DNA of 15,416 nucleotides. Origin: Helicobacter sp. Its GTDB lineage: Bacteria > Campylobacterota > Campylobacteria > Campylobacterales > Helicobacteraceae. The notes under the pieces are model-generated. The model was not told where the DNA came from. It ran no database searches and saw only the letters and a program-made list of their open reading frames with translations. The position numbers and the translations under genes were made by a program. Numbering within the stretch: the first letter of the stretch is position 1; the number at the start of each line of letters is the position of its first letter. The stretch spans positions 1 to 15,416 of the forward strand of contig JAAVGZ010000011.1 in assembly GCA_014799985.1 (NCBI GenBank). Direction: 5' to 3'. Positions 6,055 through 13,122 of this stretch are shown here, one piece after another.

Positions 6055-8181
6055 TTGCGGCTCTCAAGCCTAGCAACAGAATCTTTAGGGGGCTTAGTGA
6101 TTATTTTAGGTGAAAATAATGTAGGCAAGAGTAATCTTTTAGCGGCATTGGCGAAGTTTGGGAGCGATAGCCCCTCGCTTCAAGGAGATGAGCCTAATTT
6201 TGTGGAATATGAGAATTGTTTGCCAAAGATTGAGTTGAGTCATAAGGTTCTAAAAAGTAAGGCAGAATCAAACTTTTCGTCAAAAGTCCAAGTTAATGAT
6301 GATTTTCTTAAACAAAAATATAATAATTCTTTAATGGGAAAAACTTTTCATATTCCTTTTTATCCAGATTCTTACATAAAGCAAAAAACAGCGCCAAAAG
6401 ATAAAAATGGTTTTCCACTTCAATCACAAAGGACAAACTCGGATTATCAGAAACATATTGAACACATACAAAAATTATTTAATACTGCTCAACAAATTTA
6501 TGGCGAATATAGTGATAAGGATGGTAAAAAGTGTATTAAGTTAATCATAAAAGCAGACAATCCACAATATGATCATTTATTGCTTTGTGAGTTAAATACT
6601 CTGAAGTGTTTTTTTGAACACCAACAGCCACATGCAAAGTTTTATCAATCTAAAAAATTGTCTTGCAAATTTATCTTTGCAGATAATAGTAGATCTGATA
6701 ATGTTAAGGAACTTGTAGAATTCTTTAATCCTAGCAATATGGAGAATAGTGATATGATAAATAATCATCTTATTGACAGTAAAGAAAATAAAATGATAGC
6801 AGCAGACAATGATTCTTATTGCTATAATAAGGCGAGTATTTATCTCGATGGCGAAAATAAAACAATAACTAATGATTCTAAAATTCCTATTCCAAAAGTT
6901 ACATTATATAAAGAATCATTCTTAAATAACAATAGTCTTTGTAGTACGTCTAATGAAATTGGTAACTCTGTCTTCTTTGAATCGCTTTTTAAGGCTATTG
7001 GTTATGATAAATTAAAACTTCAAGATGCTTATGATAATTTTAAGAAGAATACCAAAAGAACTAGGAGGTATTATAAAATAGAAGAGGAAAATATTAATGA
7101 AAAATTGAATATTATTAATAATCGTTTCAATAAATTCTATGGTAAAAATAATGAGCTGTACAGTTTTAAAATTATTCTTGAAGCAGACAATATCCAAATA
7201 GAAATTAGCAATAATGGTCAAGTTATCTATCTTGATGAGCAAAGTGTAGGTTTTAGAAAGTTCTTCAATTTTTTCTTTAACTTTCTATATATGTGCGAGG
7301 CAGATGAGGGTAATATTGTGCTCATCGATGAGGCAGAAACACATCTTAGTATTCCTGCTCAAAGGGATTTGCGCAAACTCCTCAAGGAGTTTGGGCAAAA
7401 ACATGGCATTCTGTTTGTCATCACGACACATTCTCCGTTTATGCTCGATATGAATCATCTCGATGAAATCCGAATCCTAAAAACTAAAGAAGATGGAATA
7501 GGTGTCAAGATTATCAATGAATTTTCTTTTGTTGCGGACACTGCTGTGGATACTTTAGGAGAAATTAAGTCGGCTTTGGGGGTAGATTATTATCATCTTA
7601 TCAATCCAGAAAGTAAACCCATCTTTGTAGAGGGCATTACAGACTATAATTATCTTGTTGCGCTTGTTAAATGTTACAATGAGGAGCATAAAGACAAGCC
7701 CATCAATTTAACTTTTCTACCCATTGGCGGCTTGGGCGAAGAAGGGCAGCAACAGATAGAAAAAATGGAATCTCTCATCAAATTTAGTAACAAACTCCGC
7801 ATTTCACCAGCTATTCTTTTGGTAGATAATGATGGGGCAGGTAGAGCAATAAAGAAATTAGCAGGCGAGGAGAAATATAGAGATAACCTGCAAGTTATCT
7901 TGCTCAATGAATGTGAAAAATTAAGCAAGTTTCCACAAGATGTGGAAATTGAAGATTTGTTCAGCGAGAAGGATAGGGAAAAATTTGGAATCAGCAAAGA
8001 GAAGAATAGCCAAGCGGCAGCTGACTTTAAAAATACAAAAGACTTGGCGGCTCAACTTGACGAGGAGACAAAGGATAATTTCTATGCGCTCTTGAAATAC
8101 TTAGAAAACATCGCCTCACCGCGCACAATAAAACACAATCCCTCCAGCCTCTTCGCACGCAACCTCGCCATTTTGCACTAA
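6055..8181 (+). CDS. OLD-family ATPase with TOPRIM nuclease domain, 5' end out of frame
   Basis: A 708-codon open frame starting at a TTG. It encodes an ABC-type ATPase joined to a TOPRIM nuclease, the plan of phage P2 OLD and Gabija GajA. Counting from the TTG: Walker A GENNVGKS (19-26), an AT-rich insert to about 390, a signature-like DEQSVGF (394-400), Walker B IVLIDEAETHL (421-431), and TTHSPFML (457-464). TOPRIM motifs are VEGITD (E526), LVDNDGAGR (D591, D593) and EIEDLF (631-636). All catalytic residues are present. No UvrD-like helicase is adjacent, so it is not a standard class 2/Gabija pair. The first strand lies upstream in another frame, so the TTG is probably not the native start. 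AT content far exceeds the flanks. Residues 688-708 are read antisense to the radical SAM gene, suggesting a lost native C-terminus. A phage-defence role is inferred from the family. Confidence 0.75.
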   Translation: MRLSSLATESLGGLVIILGENNVGKSNLLAALAKFGSDSPSLQGDEPNFVEYENCLPKIELSHKVLKSKAESNFSSKVQVNDDFLKQKYNNSLMGKTFHIPFYPDSYIKQKTAPKDKNGFPLQSQRTNSDYQKHIEHIQKLFNTAQQIYGEYSDKDGKKCIKLIIKADNPQYDHLLLCELNTLKCFFEHQQPHAKFYQSKKLSCKFIFADNSRSDNVKELVEFFNPSNMENSDMINNHLIDSKENKMIAADNDSYCYNKASIYLDGENKTITNDSKIPIPKVTLYKESFLNNNSLCSTSNEIGNSVFFESLFKAIGYDKLKLQDAYDNFKKNTKRTRRYYKIEEENINEKLNIINNRFNKFYGKNNELYSFKIILEADNIQIEISNNGQVIYLDEQSVGFRKFFNFFFNFLYMCEADEGNIVLIDEAETHLSIPAQRDLRKLLKEFGQKHGILFVITTHSPFMLDMNHLDEIRILKTKEDGIGVKIINEFSFVADTAVDTLGEIKSALGVDYYHLINPESKPIFVEGITDYNYLVALVKCYNEEHKDKPINLTFLPIGGLGEEGQQQIEKMESLIKFSNKLRISPAILLVDNDGAGRAIKKLAGEEKYRDNLQVILLNECEKLSKFPQDVEIEDLFSEKDREKFGISKEKNSQAAADFKNTKDLAAQLDEETKDNFYALLKYLENIASPRTIKHNPSSLFARNLAILH

Positions 8182-9033
8182 TGTTTGCAGCCTTTGTTGC
8201 GAGGGCTTGTCAAAAAGCGCGGCGATGTCGCCCTCGCTAAGTGGGCGGCGGCGCAATGTAGCGAGAATCTGCGCTGCGTCATAGCTTTGTGGGCAGCACA
8301 GCGCCTCGCGGCGTGGCACAAACACGCGCAAGCCCCAAAATAGCGGCAGAAGCGCCTCGATGTCGCTTTCGCTTAGCGCGCTCACCTTGTAGGCGCTCGG
8401 GCGGTCAATCGTCCCAACGTCCACGCGCGCGGGCGCGATTGCGCGCAGCGCGTCTGCGATTTGCGCCACATCATCGGGCTTGTCGTTATAACCTTTAACA
8501 AGCAAAACTTCAGCGATGAGCTCGCCCGCAAATGTGCGCGCGAATGTGGCGATTCCCTCGATGATGTCGCCAATCGCAATGCCGCGCGCCGCCCTATCCA
8601 CGCGCCTAAACACGCGTTCGCTTGCTGCATCGAGCGAGAACTTGACGATGTCAAAGCCCCGCAGCGCCTCGCGCACGCTTTCGATTCCAAAGCGCGAGCC
8701 GTTGCTCAAGAGAAGCAGCTTTGGCGGCGCGGGGAATCGCGCAAGCAGCGCACGCACGCTCGCGACAAGCTCGGCGAGGTGCGGGTAGAGCGTGGGTTCG
8801 CCGTTTGCTGTGAATGTCAGCACGTTGCAAACGACACCCGATTGCAGCGCACGCTCAATCTCGGCGACAATCTCTGACGCGCTCGCGACATCGTGCATTG
8901 CGCCCATAGGCTTGGCGGCGCAAAGCTCGCAATAGACGCAATCGAAGTTGCATTGTTTCACGGCGGGCGACAAATCGACACCGAGCGAGATTCCAAAGCG
9001 CCGTGAATGCACGGGTCCAAATACAAACGCCAT
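8116..9033 (-). CDS. Radical SAM enzyme, COG0731 type
   Basis: A 305-residue cytoplasmic radical SAM protein. CNFDCVYC at 28-35 gives the three cysteines C28, C32 and C35 that hold the 4Fe-4S cluster, and NGEPT at 77-81 matches the GGEP-type SAM-binding motif. The N-terminal VFGPVHSRRFGISLGVDLSP is typical of the COG0731 Fe-S oxidoreductases related to wyosine synthetase. The bacterial members have no settled substrate. The start at 9033 is chosen over a longer frame because it forms TAATG with the stop of the upstream TRAP gene and gives the family N-terminus; the upstream extension is basic and overlaps that gene. The 3' end overlaps the OLD-family frame by 66 bases on the opposite strand. 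Composition is GC-rich like the core genome, so this gene is probably the intact resident. Confidence 0.82.
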   Translation of the reverse strand: MAFVFGPVHSRRFGISLGVDLSPAVKQCNFDCVYCELCAAKPMGAMHDVASASEIVAEIERALQSGVVCNVLTFTANGEPTLYPHLAELVASVRALLARFPAPPKLLLLSNGSRFGIESVREALRGFDIVKFSLDAASERVFRRVDRAARGIAIGDIIEGIATFARTFAGELIAEVLLVKGYNDKPDDVAQIADALRAIAPARVDVGTIDRPSAYKVSALSESDIEALLPLFWGLRVFVPRREALCCPQSYDAAQILATLRRRPLSEGDIAALFDKPSQQRLQTLVQNGEVACEEAGGIVFYCAR

Positions 9034-10109
9034 TAGTCGCGCTCGCCAAAATACGCGCCGAGCGTGAGCGCGGAATATGCGCGCTGCTGCGCCAAGAATC
9101 CTGAATAGCTTTCCCAAGCGGTTTTAAAGTCTGGATTCTTCGCGCTCTCCTCTGCCACGACTTCGCCAAAAGCCTTTTTCGCCGCGTCTAGCACGGCTTT
9201 TGGGAATCGCACAACCTCTGCGCCCTGCTCCTTGAGCTTTTGCAGCGCCGCCGGGTTTTGCGCCTGAAACTGCGCCGTCATGCGCGTGTTTGTGTCGTTT
9301 GAAACGGCGGTGATGAGCGCCTGCTGCTCTTTGCTTAGGCTGTCCCACACTTTTTTATTAAACACAAATTCAGCACTGCTCGCGGGCTCATGCCAACCTG
9401 TGTAGTAATATTTCGCAACCTTATAGAATCCTGTGTTAATGTCAATCGCAGGTGCAATCCAGTCGGTCGCGTCTATCACGCCACGTTCGAGCGCGAGGTA
9501 GATTTCGCCGCCGGGCAAAAGCGGCGTGCTCGCGCCGAGCTTGGTGTAAATCTGTGCGGCGAGACCGGGCATGCGAATCTTGAGCCCCTGCAAATCCTGC
9601 AACGATTCGATTTTTTTCTTGAACCAGCCGCCCATCTGATAGCCCGTGTTGCCGCCTAGCAGCGGGTAGAGATTGTATTTGGCACAGACTTCTGCCCAGA
9701 GCGCGTGCCCGCCGCCAAAGCGCATCCACGCGTTCATCTCGCTATCGGTCAGCCCGAAGGGCGTGCCCGCGAACACATTGAAGGCGCTGTTTTTGCCGCC
9801 CCAATAGTATGTCGCCGAGTGGAAAATGTCGATTTGCCCCGCGCTCACGGCGTCAAACACGCCAAGAGCGGGCACGAGCGCGCCGGCGGGGTAGATTCTG
9901 ATGTCGATGCTGCCGTTGCTCGCGCTTTTGAGCGTGTTGGCAAAATACACGGCAGCGTCATGCAAAAACGGCGTGTTGGGCGCCCAGCTTGTCGCCATCT
10001 TGAGCTTGAGCTTGGCGCTCGCGGCATACAGTGGCGCGGCGCTCGCGGCGAGCGCGCCTGCTGCGAGGCTTTTTAGCGCGTTGCGGCGCGTTGGGTTTTG
10101 TGGTTGCAT
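9033..10109 (-). CDS. dctP: TRAP transporter periplasmic substrate-binding protein
   Basis: A 358-residue periplasmic binding protein of the DctP family, closest in feel to the TakP group that binds 2-keto acids. The N-terminus has a Tat motif, TRRNALK (7-13), then a hydrophobic stretch ending PLYAASA near 30, so it is exported folded. Family marks include MATSWAP (38-44), GYQMGGWFKKKI (156-167) and LKIRMPGLAA (176-185), whose R179 is the conserved carboxylate-binding arginine. Length is normal. AAAGGAG stands just before the ATG at 10109, which decides the start over a 40-residue extension. Genes for the membrane subunits DctQ and DctM are not next to it. The only partner is the radical SAM gene, coupled through TAATG. 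The ligand is inferred from the family only. Confidence 0.87.
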   Translation of the reverse strand: MQPQNPTRRNALKSLAAGALAASAAPLYAASAKLKLKMATSWAPNTPFLHDAAVYFANTLKSASNGSIDIRIYPAGALVPALGVFDAVSAGQIDIFHSATYYWGGKNSAFNVFAGTPFGLTDSEMNAWMRFGGGHALWAEVCAKYNLYPLLGGNTGYQMGGWFKKKIESLQDLQGLKIRMPGLAAQIYTKLGASTPLLPGGEIYLALERGVIDATDWIAPAIDINTGFYKVAKYYYTGWHEPASSAEFVFNKKVWDSLSKEQQALITAVSNDTNTRMTAQFQAQNPAALQKLKEQGAEVVRFPKAVLDAAKKAFGEVVAEESAKNPDFKTAWESYSGFLAQQRAYSALTLGAYFGERD

Positions 10110-10131
10110 GGTGTCTCCTTTCTTTTGAGCG

Positions 10132-10137
10132 ATTCTA
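10132..10137 (-). promoter_or_regulatory. Candidate -10 box for the TRAP gene
   Basis: On the minus strand TAGAAT lies 22 bases upstream of the ATG at 10109, with GGAGA between. It stands back to back with the plus-strand TATAAT at 10172-10177, so this 93-base gap is a divergent promoter region. Confidence 0.4.
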
Positions 10138-10168
10138 TCGTGTTTTGGCTTAGAATCGAGTCGGAATG

Positions 10169-10177
10169 TGTTATAAT
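10169..10177 (+). promoter_or_regulatory. Extended -10 promoter for the 10203-11169 operon
   Basis: TGTTATAAT is a perfect TATAAT with the TGn extension. Transcription should begin near 10184. That rules out the in-frame ATG at 10176 as a start, since it overlaps the -10 box, and supports the TTG at 10203, which has AAGGAA shortly before it. Confidence 0.65.
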
Positions 10178-10202
10178 GCGTTTTATGGGTCGGAAGGAAA
10201 GT

Positions 10203-10412
10203 TTGGATAAGCTCATCAATTTCTTGCAAGCGGCGATTTTTGCGTTGTTTGCGTGTCTTGTGAGTGTCATTGGTTTTATTGCTACAAATTATGGCAATCT
10301 CGCATTAGAGTTGTTCTTTGTTTGTGTTTGCATTGCTGTGTTGTTAGTTGTTTGCGTGGTGGTTGCAATCATCTTCTTTTTCAAAAAACTTAAGGAATTG
10401 GAGGATTTATGA
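10203..10412 (+). CDS. Small two-helix inner-membrane protein
   Basis: A 69-residue protein with two hydrophobic helices (about 7-29 and 34-60), a short polar loop NYGN between them, and a charged C-terminal tail KKLKELEDL. The positive residues at both ends suggest both termini face the cytoplasm. The function is unknown. The TTG at 10203 is chosen because AAGGAA (10194-10199) precedes it by a few bases and the promoter would start transcription near 10184. ATGs at 10176 and 10185 lie on or at the edge of the promoter, though a leaderless start at 10185 (75 residues) is possible. The stop overlaps the next ATG (ATGA at 10409-10412). Confidence 0.6.
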   Translation: MDKLINFLQAAIFALFACLVSVIGFIATNYGNLALELFFVCVCIAVLLVVCVVVAIIFFFKKLKELEDL

Positions 10413-10501
10413 TTCAGGTTTGCCTCTTATTCGCAGGAACGTTGTTTCCCGCTTTCGCGTTGCTTGCTTGCACTCTTTATATTTACAAAAAATATTCATG
10501 A
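10409..10501 (+). CDS. 30-residue membrane micro-protein
   Basis: MIQVCLLFAGTLFPAFALLA begins a 30-residue frame that is one hydrophobic helix ending in a basic tail, YIYKKYS. It starts at an ATGA overlap with the preceding membrane gene and ends at an ATGA overlap with the HAD gene. GGAGGA at 10399-10404 lies five bases before its ATG. The double coupling and the good binding site argue that it is translated. It may pair with the two-helix protein in the membrane; that is inference from position. Confidence 0.55.
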   Translation: MIQVCLLFAGTLFPAFALLACTLYIYKKYS

Positions 10502-11169
10502 GTCCCAAGCGCGCCATCATCTTGTTTGACTTTGACGGGACACTCATCGATTCGACCCCGGCGATTTACGCGAGCTTCTGCGCCGCGCTTTCTGCCAACG
10601 GCTTTGCGATTCCGAGCCAAGAATCGGTAGAGGGCTGCATTGGGCATACGTTACATGATATGTTTACAATGCATGGTGTCGCGCCCGCAATGTTGCAACG
10701 ATGTGTCGATGACTACCGCACGCACTATCGCGCGCAGATGGAGCGTGGCACGGTGCTTCTGCCAAACGCGCGCGAGGCGGTCGCGCAGGCGAGCGCGTTT
10801 GCGTTTTTGGGGCTCGTTACGACAAAACGTGGCGATTATAGCCGCGCGCTGTTGCAAAGCTTTGGAATCGCCGAGCATTTCGCATGCGTTGTGGGCATCG
10901 AGGACGCGGCGAGCCCAAAGCCTGCGCCCGAGCCGATTCTGTGCGCGCTTGAGGCAATCGCGCGCCCCGAGATTGCGCTTGAACATATTTTCATGGTTGG
11001 CGACACGGCGCTCGACTTGCAAGCGGCGCGCGCGGCGGGTGTGCGTGGGCTTGGCGTGTTGTGCGGCTTTGGGCGAGAATCCGACTTGCGCGCGTTTGAC
11101 GCCCCGCTGTTTGCAGACGCGCTAGGCGCTGTCGCGTTTGCGCGCGAATCTAGCGCAGCTTCTCGCTAA
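10498..11169 (+). CDS. gph: HAD-family phosphatase, phosphoglycolate phosphatase type
   Basis: A 223-residue cytoplasmic HAD hydrolase. Motif I is DFDGTLID (11-18, nucleophile D11 and acid/base D13), motif II is VTTK (107-110), motif III is the lysine K141 in SPKPAPEP, and motif IV is GDTALD (168-173, metal-binding D169 and D173). The helical cap between motifs I and II (about 17-85) and the overall length fit Gph, which converts 2-phosphoglycolate to glycolate. Pyrophosphatase PpaX or another small phosphatase is also possible. The start at 10498 overlaps the micro-protein stop and has no binding site of its own, so translation depends on coupling. The last 20 bases overlap the 3' end of the convergent glycosyltransferase gene. 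Confidence 0.8.
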   Translation: MSPKRAIILFDFDGTLIDSTPAIYASFCAALSANGFAIPSQESVEGCIGHTLHDMFTMHGVAPAMLQRCVDDYRTHYRAQMERGTVLLPNAREAVAQASAFAFLGLVTTKRGDYSRALLQSFGIAEHFACVVGIEDAASPKPAPEPILCALEAIARPEIALEHIFMVGDTALDLQAARAAGVRGLGVLCGFGRESDLRAFDAPLFADALGAVAFARESSAASR

Positions 11170-12202
11170 GTTCGCGCCTGAAAGCCTCCCAATCAAAATT
11201 TTCGAGCGTGAATGTGCCATTTTTCTCGCGGTTTTGCATAATATCCCTGTCTTTTCGCGCGCTATTCTTGACAAAAATGCTATGCTTGCCCATGCGTTGG
11301 ATTCCGTCTTGGTCAGTGTAGGGGCAATCCGTGAGCGCGTTGTCCCACGCGCCCCAGTGGAAAACGGCGCTTGCGACAAAAAAGGCGATTGTCGGCGTGT
11401 CGAGCGCTGCGGCGATGTGCATTGTCGCGGTGTCAACGCCGACAAAAGCTGTCGCGTTGCCTGCGAGCGCGGCGAGCTCTTTGAGATTCAGCTTGCCTGC
11501 GAAGTTGAGCGGTTCGCTAGCACAAAGCGACAGAATCGTGGCAATGCGCCCCATTTCTGCCTCGTTTGGCGCGGCGCTAAGGACAACGGGAATGCCGAGT
11601 GCGTTTTGGATATAGTCGATGATTGCGGCGCTTAGCGCGTCATCGATGCACTTGAATTGCCAGCGACTAAGCGGGTGGAAATGCACATAGCGCTGCGGCA
11701 GCCCGAGCTCTCGTAAGCGCGCAAGGTGCTGCGCGCCATAAACGAGCGTGGCGGCTTTGCCCACAATCTCATGCCCAAGCAGGCTGATTGCCTCGAGGTG
11801 GTGGTCGATGATGTGCCCCTTGTAGGGCGTGAAGAGGTGCGTGGGGCGCAAGAGCAGGTTGCGCGCGGGCGCGACATGGATTGTCGGGCGGCAGAGCTGC
11901 GCAATCCACGCGCCGCGCTCGCCCTCTGTCGTGTTGATGAGCACATCATAGCCGCTGCGAAACTGCCGCAAATAGCGCCACTCCTCGCGCAGCCGAGCGA
12001 GGATTCCAAGCTTTTTAATGCGCGCACGCTCATAGGCGAAAATCGCGTCTATGTTGGGGTTGCCCTCGAGCATGGGCAGCGATTCGGCGTTGATTGCCGC
12101 GTGGATTGTCGCGCTCGGGAAATGCGCGCGCAGGTTCGCAAACAGCGGCGTTGTGAGCAGGACATCGCCGATGTTGCGGAACTTGACGACCAAGATTTTC
12201 AT
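11150..12202 (-). CDS. Glycosyltransferase family 9 (heptosyltransferase-like)
   Basis: A 350-residue GT9 enzyme of the RfaF/WaaQ type, which adds heptose or a related sugar to the LPS core from an ADP-sugar at the inner face of the inner membrane. The N-terminus MKILVVKFRNIGDVLLTTPL is the family opening and fixes the start at 12202. The C-terminal nucleotide-binding half has HPLSRWQFKCI (176-186) and GVDTATMHIAAAL (255-267), with D257 in the usual place. There is no signal peptide or membrane helix. It follows modC after 14 bases and may be read from the molybdate operon, although the functions are unrelated. A 12-base palindrome fills that gap. The acceptor cannot be told from sequence; WaaQ-like seems the nearest. 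Confidence 0.82.
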   Translation of the reverse strand: MKILVVKFRNIGDVLLTTPLFANLRAHFPSATIHAAINAESLPMLEGNPNIDAIFAYERARIKKLGILARLREEWRYLRQFRSGYDVLINTTEGERGAWIAQLCRPTIHVAPARNLLLRPTHLFTPYKGHIIDHHLEAISLLGHEIVGKAATLVYGAQHLARLRELGLPQRYVHFHPLSRWQFKCIDDALSAAIIDYIQNALGIPVVLSAAPNEAEMGRIATILSLCASEPLNFAGKLNLKELAALAGNATAFVGVDTATMHIAAALDTPTIAFFVASAVFHWGAWDNALTDCPYTDQDGIQRMGKHSIFVKNSARKDRDIMQNREKNGTFTLENFDWEAFRRELSEKLR

Positions 12203-12203
12203 C

Positions 12204-12215
12204 GGCGCATGCGCC
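12204..12215. other. Palindrome between modC and the glycosyltransferase
   Basis: GGCGCATGCGCC is a perfect 12-base palindrome filling most of the 14-base gap between the modC stop and the next start. On the minus strand AAAGG lies just before it. As RNA it could pair with itself or partly mask the initiation region of the glycosyltransferase. The evidence is only the symmetry. Confidence 0.3.
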
Positions 12216-12216
12216 T

Positions 12217-13116
12217 TTAGTTTTGCACGCCAGCGCGCAACAGCAGCGGGTTGTAGGCTTTGTCGCAAACCATCACGCGGCTACCCACGCTAAGGTCGCT
12301 AAACTGCGTGTCGAACTCGTGCGCGCTCATCGTTACCTTGATAATCGATTCTTGCACGAAGAGCGTGAGAATCACCATGAGGTCGCTGCGCATGATGTCG
12401 AGCACTTCGGCGTTCAGTCGGATTTTGGAGCTAATCGAGGCATGCAAGAAAAACTCTTTGGGTGTCGTGTCCTTGTAGCATTTGCCGTCTTTGATGCCGA
12501 TGACGCGGTTGGCGAGCTTCAGAATCTCGCTCATGTCGTGGCTCACGAGGAAGGTCGTGAGGTGAAAGAGCGTTTGGAAATTCTTTATTTCGTCTTGCAG
12601 CCGAAGGCGCGTTTGCAGGTCGAGCGCGCTCAAGGGCTCATCGAGCAGCAGAATCTGCGGCGAGCGAATGAGCGAACGCGCGAGCGCCACGCGCTGATTC
12701 TGCCCGCCGCTTAGCTGCGCGGGGTAGCGCGAGGCGAGCTCCTCGATTCCCATGAGCGTGAGCAGCTCATCGATGCGCGCCTTGTCGCGCTTGTCGTGCA
12801 GCGCATAGAGCAAGTTTTGCAAAACAGTCATGTTTGGAAACAGCGCATAGTCTTGGAACACGAGCCCCACGCTGCGCTTCTGCGCGCTTAGGCAGATTTG
12901 CTTCTTCGTGTCGAGCCACACAGAATCGCCCATTTGGATATAGCCACTCTGCGGCACGAGCAGCCCCGAGATGATGCGCAAGATTGTTGTTTTGCCCGCG
13001 CCGCTGCTGCCAAAGAGCGCGCATGATTCGCCCTCGTCAAACTCGCCGGCGAAGTGCAAATCGACCCAGCCGCTCGCGGTTTGAATCGGGTGTTTGATGT
13101 CGATAATGAGTTTCAT
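12217..13116 (-). CDS. modC: Molybdate ABC transporter ATPase ModC
   Basis: A 299-residue ABC ATPase that powers molybdate import with ModA and ModB. Motifs in order: Walker A GSSGAGKT (36-43), Q-loop Q88 in FQDYALFP, signature LSGGQ (135-139), Walker B ILLLDE (155-160), SALD (163-166) and the switch H193. The part after about 230 resembles one Mop/TOBE domain, as in ModC proteins, where it senses oxyanion. Six bases separate it from modB, and its ATG has only a weak GAGA binding site, so coupling is likely. H. pylori annotation has called this gene modD. Tungstate or sulfate transport is less likely given the modA and modB neighbours. Confidence 0.87.
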   Translation of the reverse strand: MKLIIDIKHPIQTASGWVDLHFAGEFDEGESCALFGSSGAGKTTILRIISGLLVPQSGYIQMGDSVWLDTKKQICLSAQKRSVGLVFQDYALFPNMTVLQNLLYALHDKRDKARIDELLTLMGIEELASRYPAQLSGGQNQRVALARSLIRSPQILLLDEPLSALDLQTRLRLQDEIKNFQTLFHLTTFLVSHDMSEILKLANRVIGIKDGKCYKDTTPKEFFLHASISSKIRLNAEVLDIMRSDLMVILTLFVQESIIKVTMSAHEFDTQFSDLSVGSRVMVCDKAYNPLLLRAGVQN

Positions 13117-13122
13117 GTTGTC

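Noticed and set aside
6030..6057. AAGGAG at 6030-6035 as the ribosome binding site for the TTG at 6055, with the G tract setting the spacing.
   Set aside because: The spacing is 19 bases with 12 G and would need almost no G to be normal. The protein would also lack its first strand.
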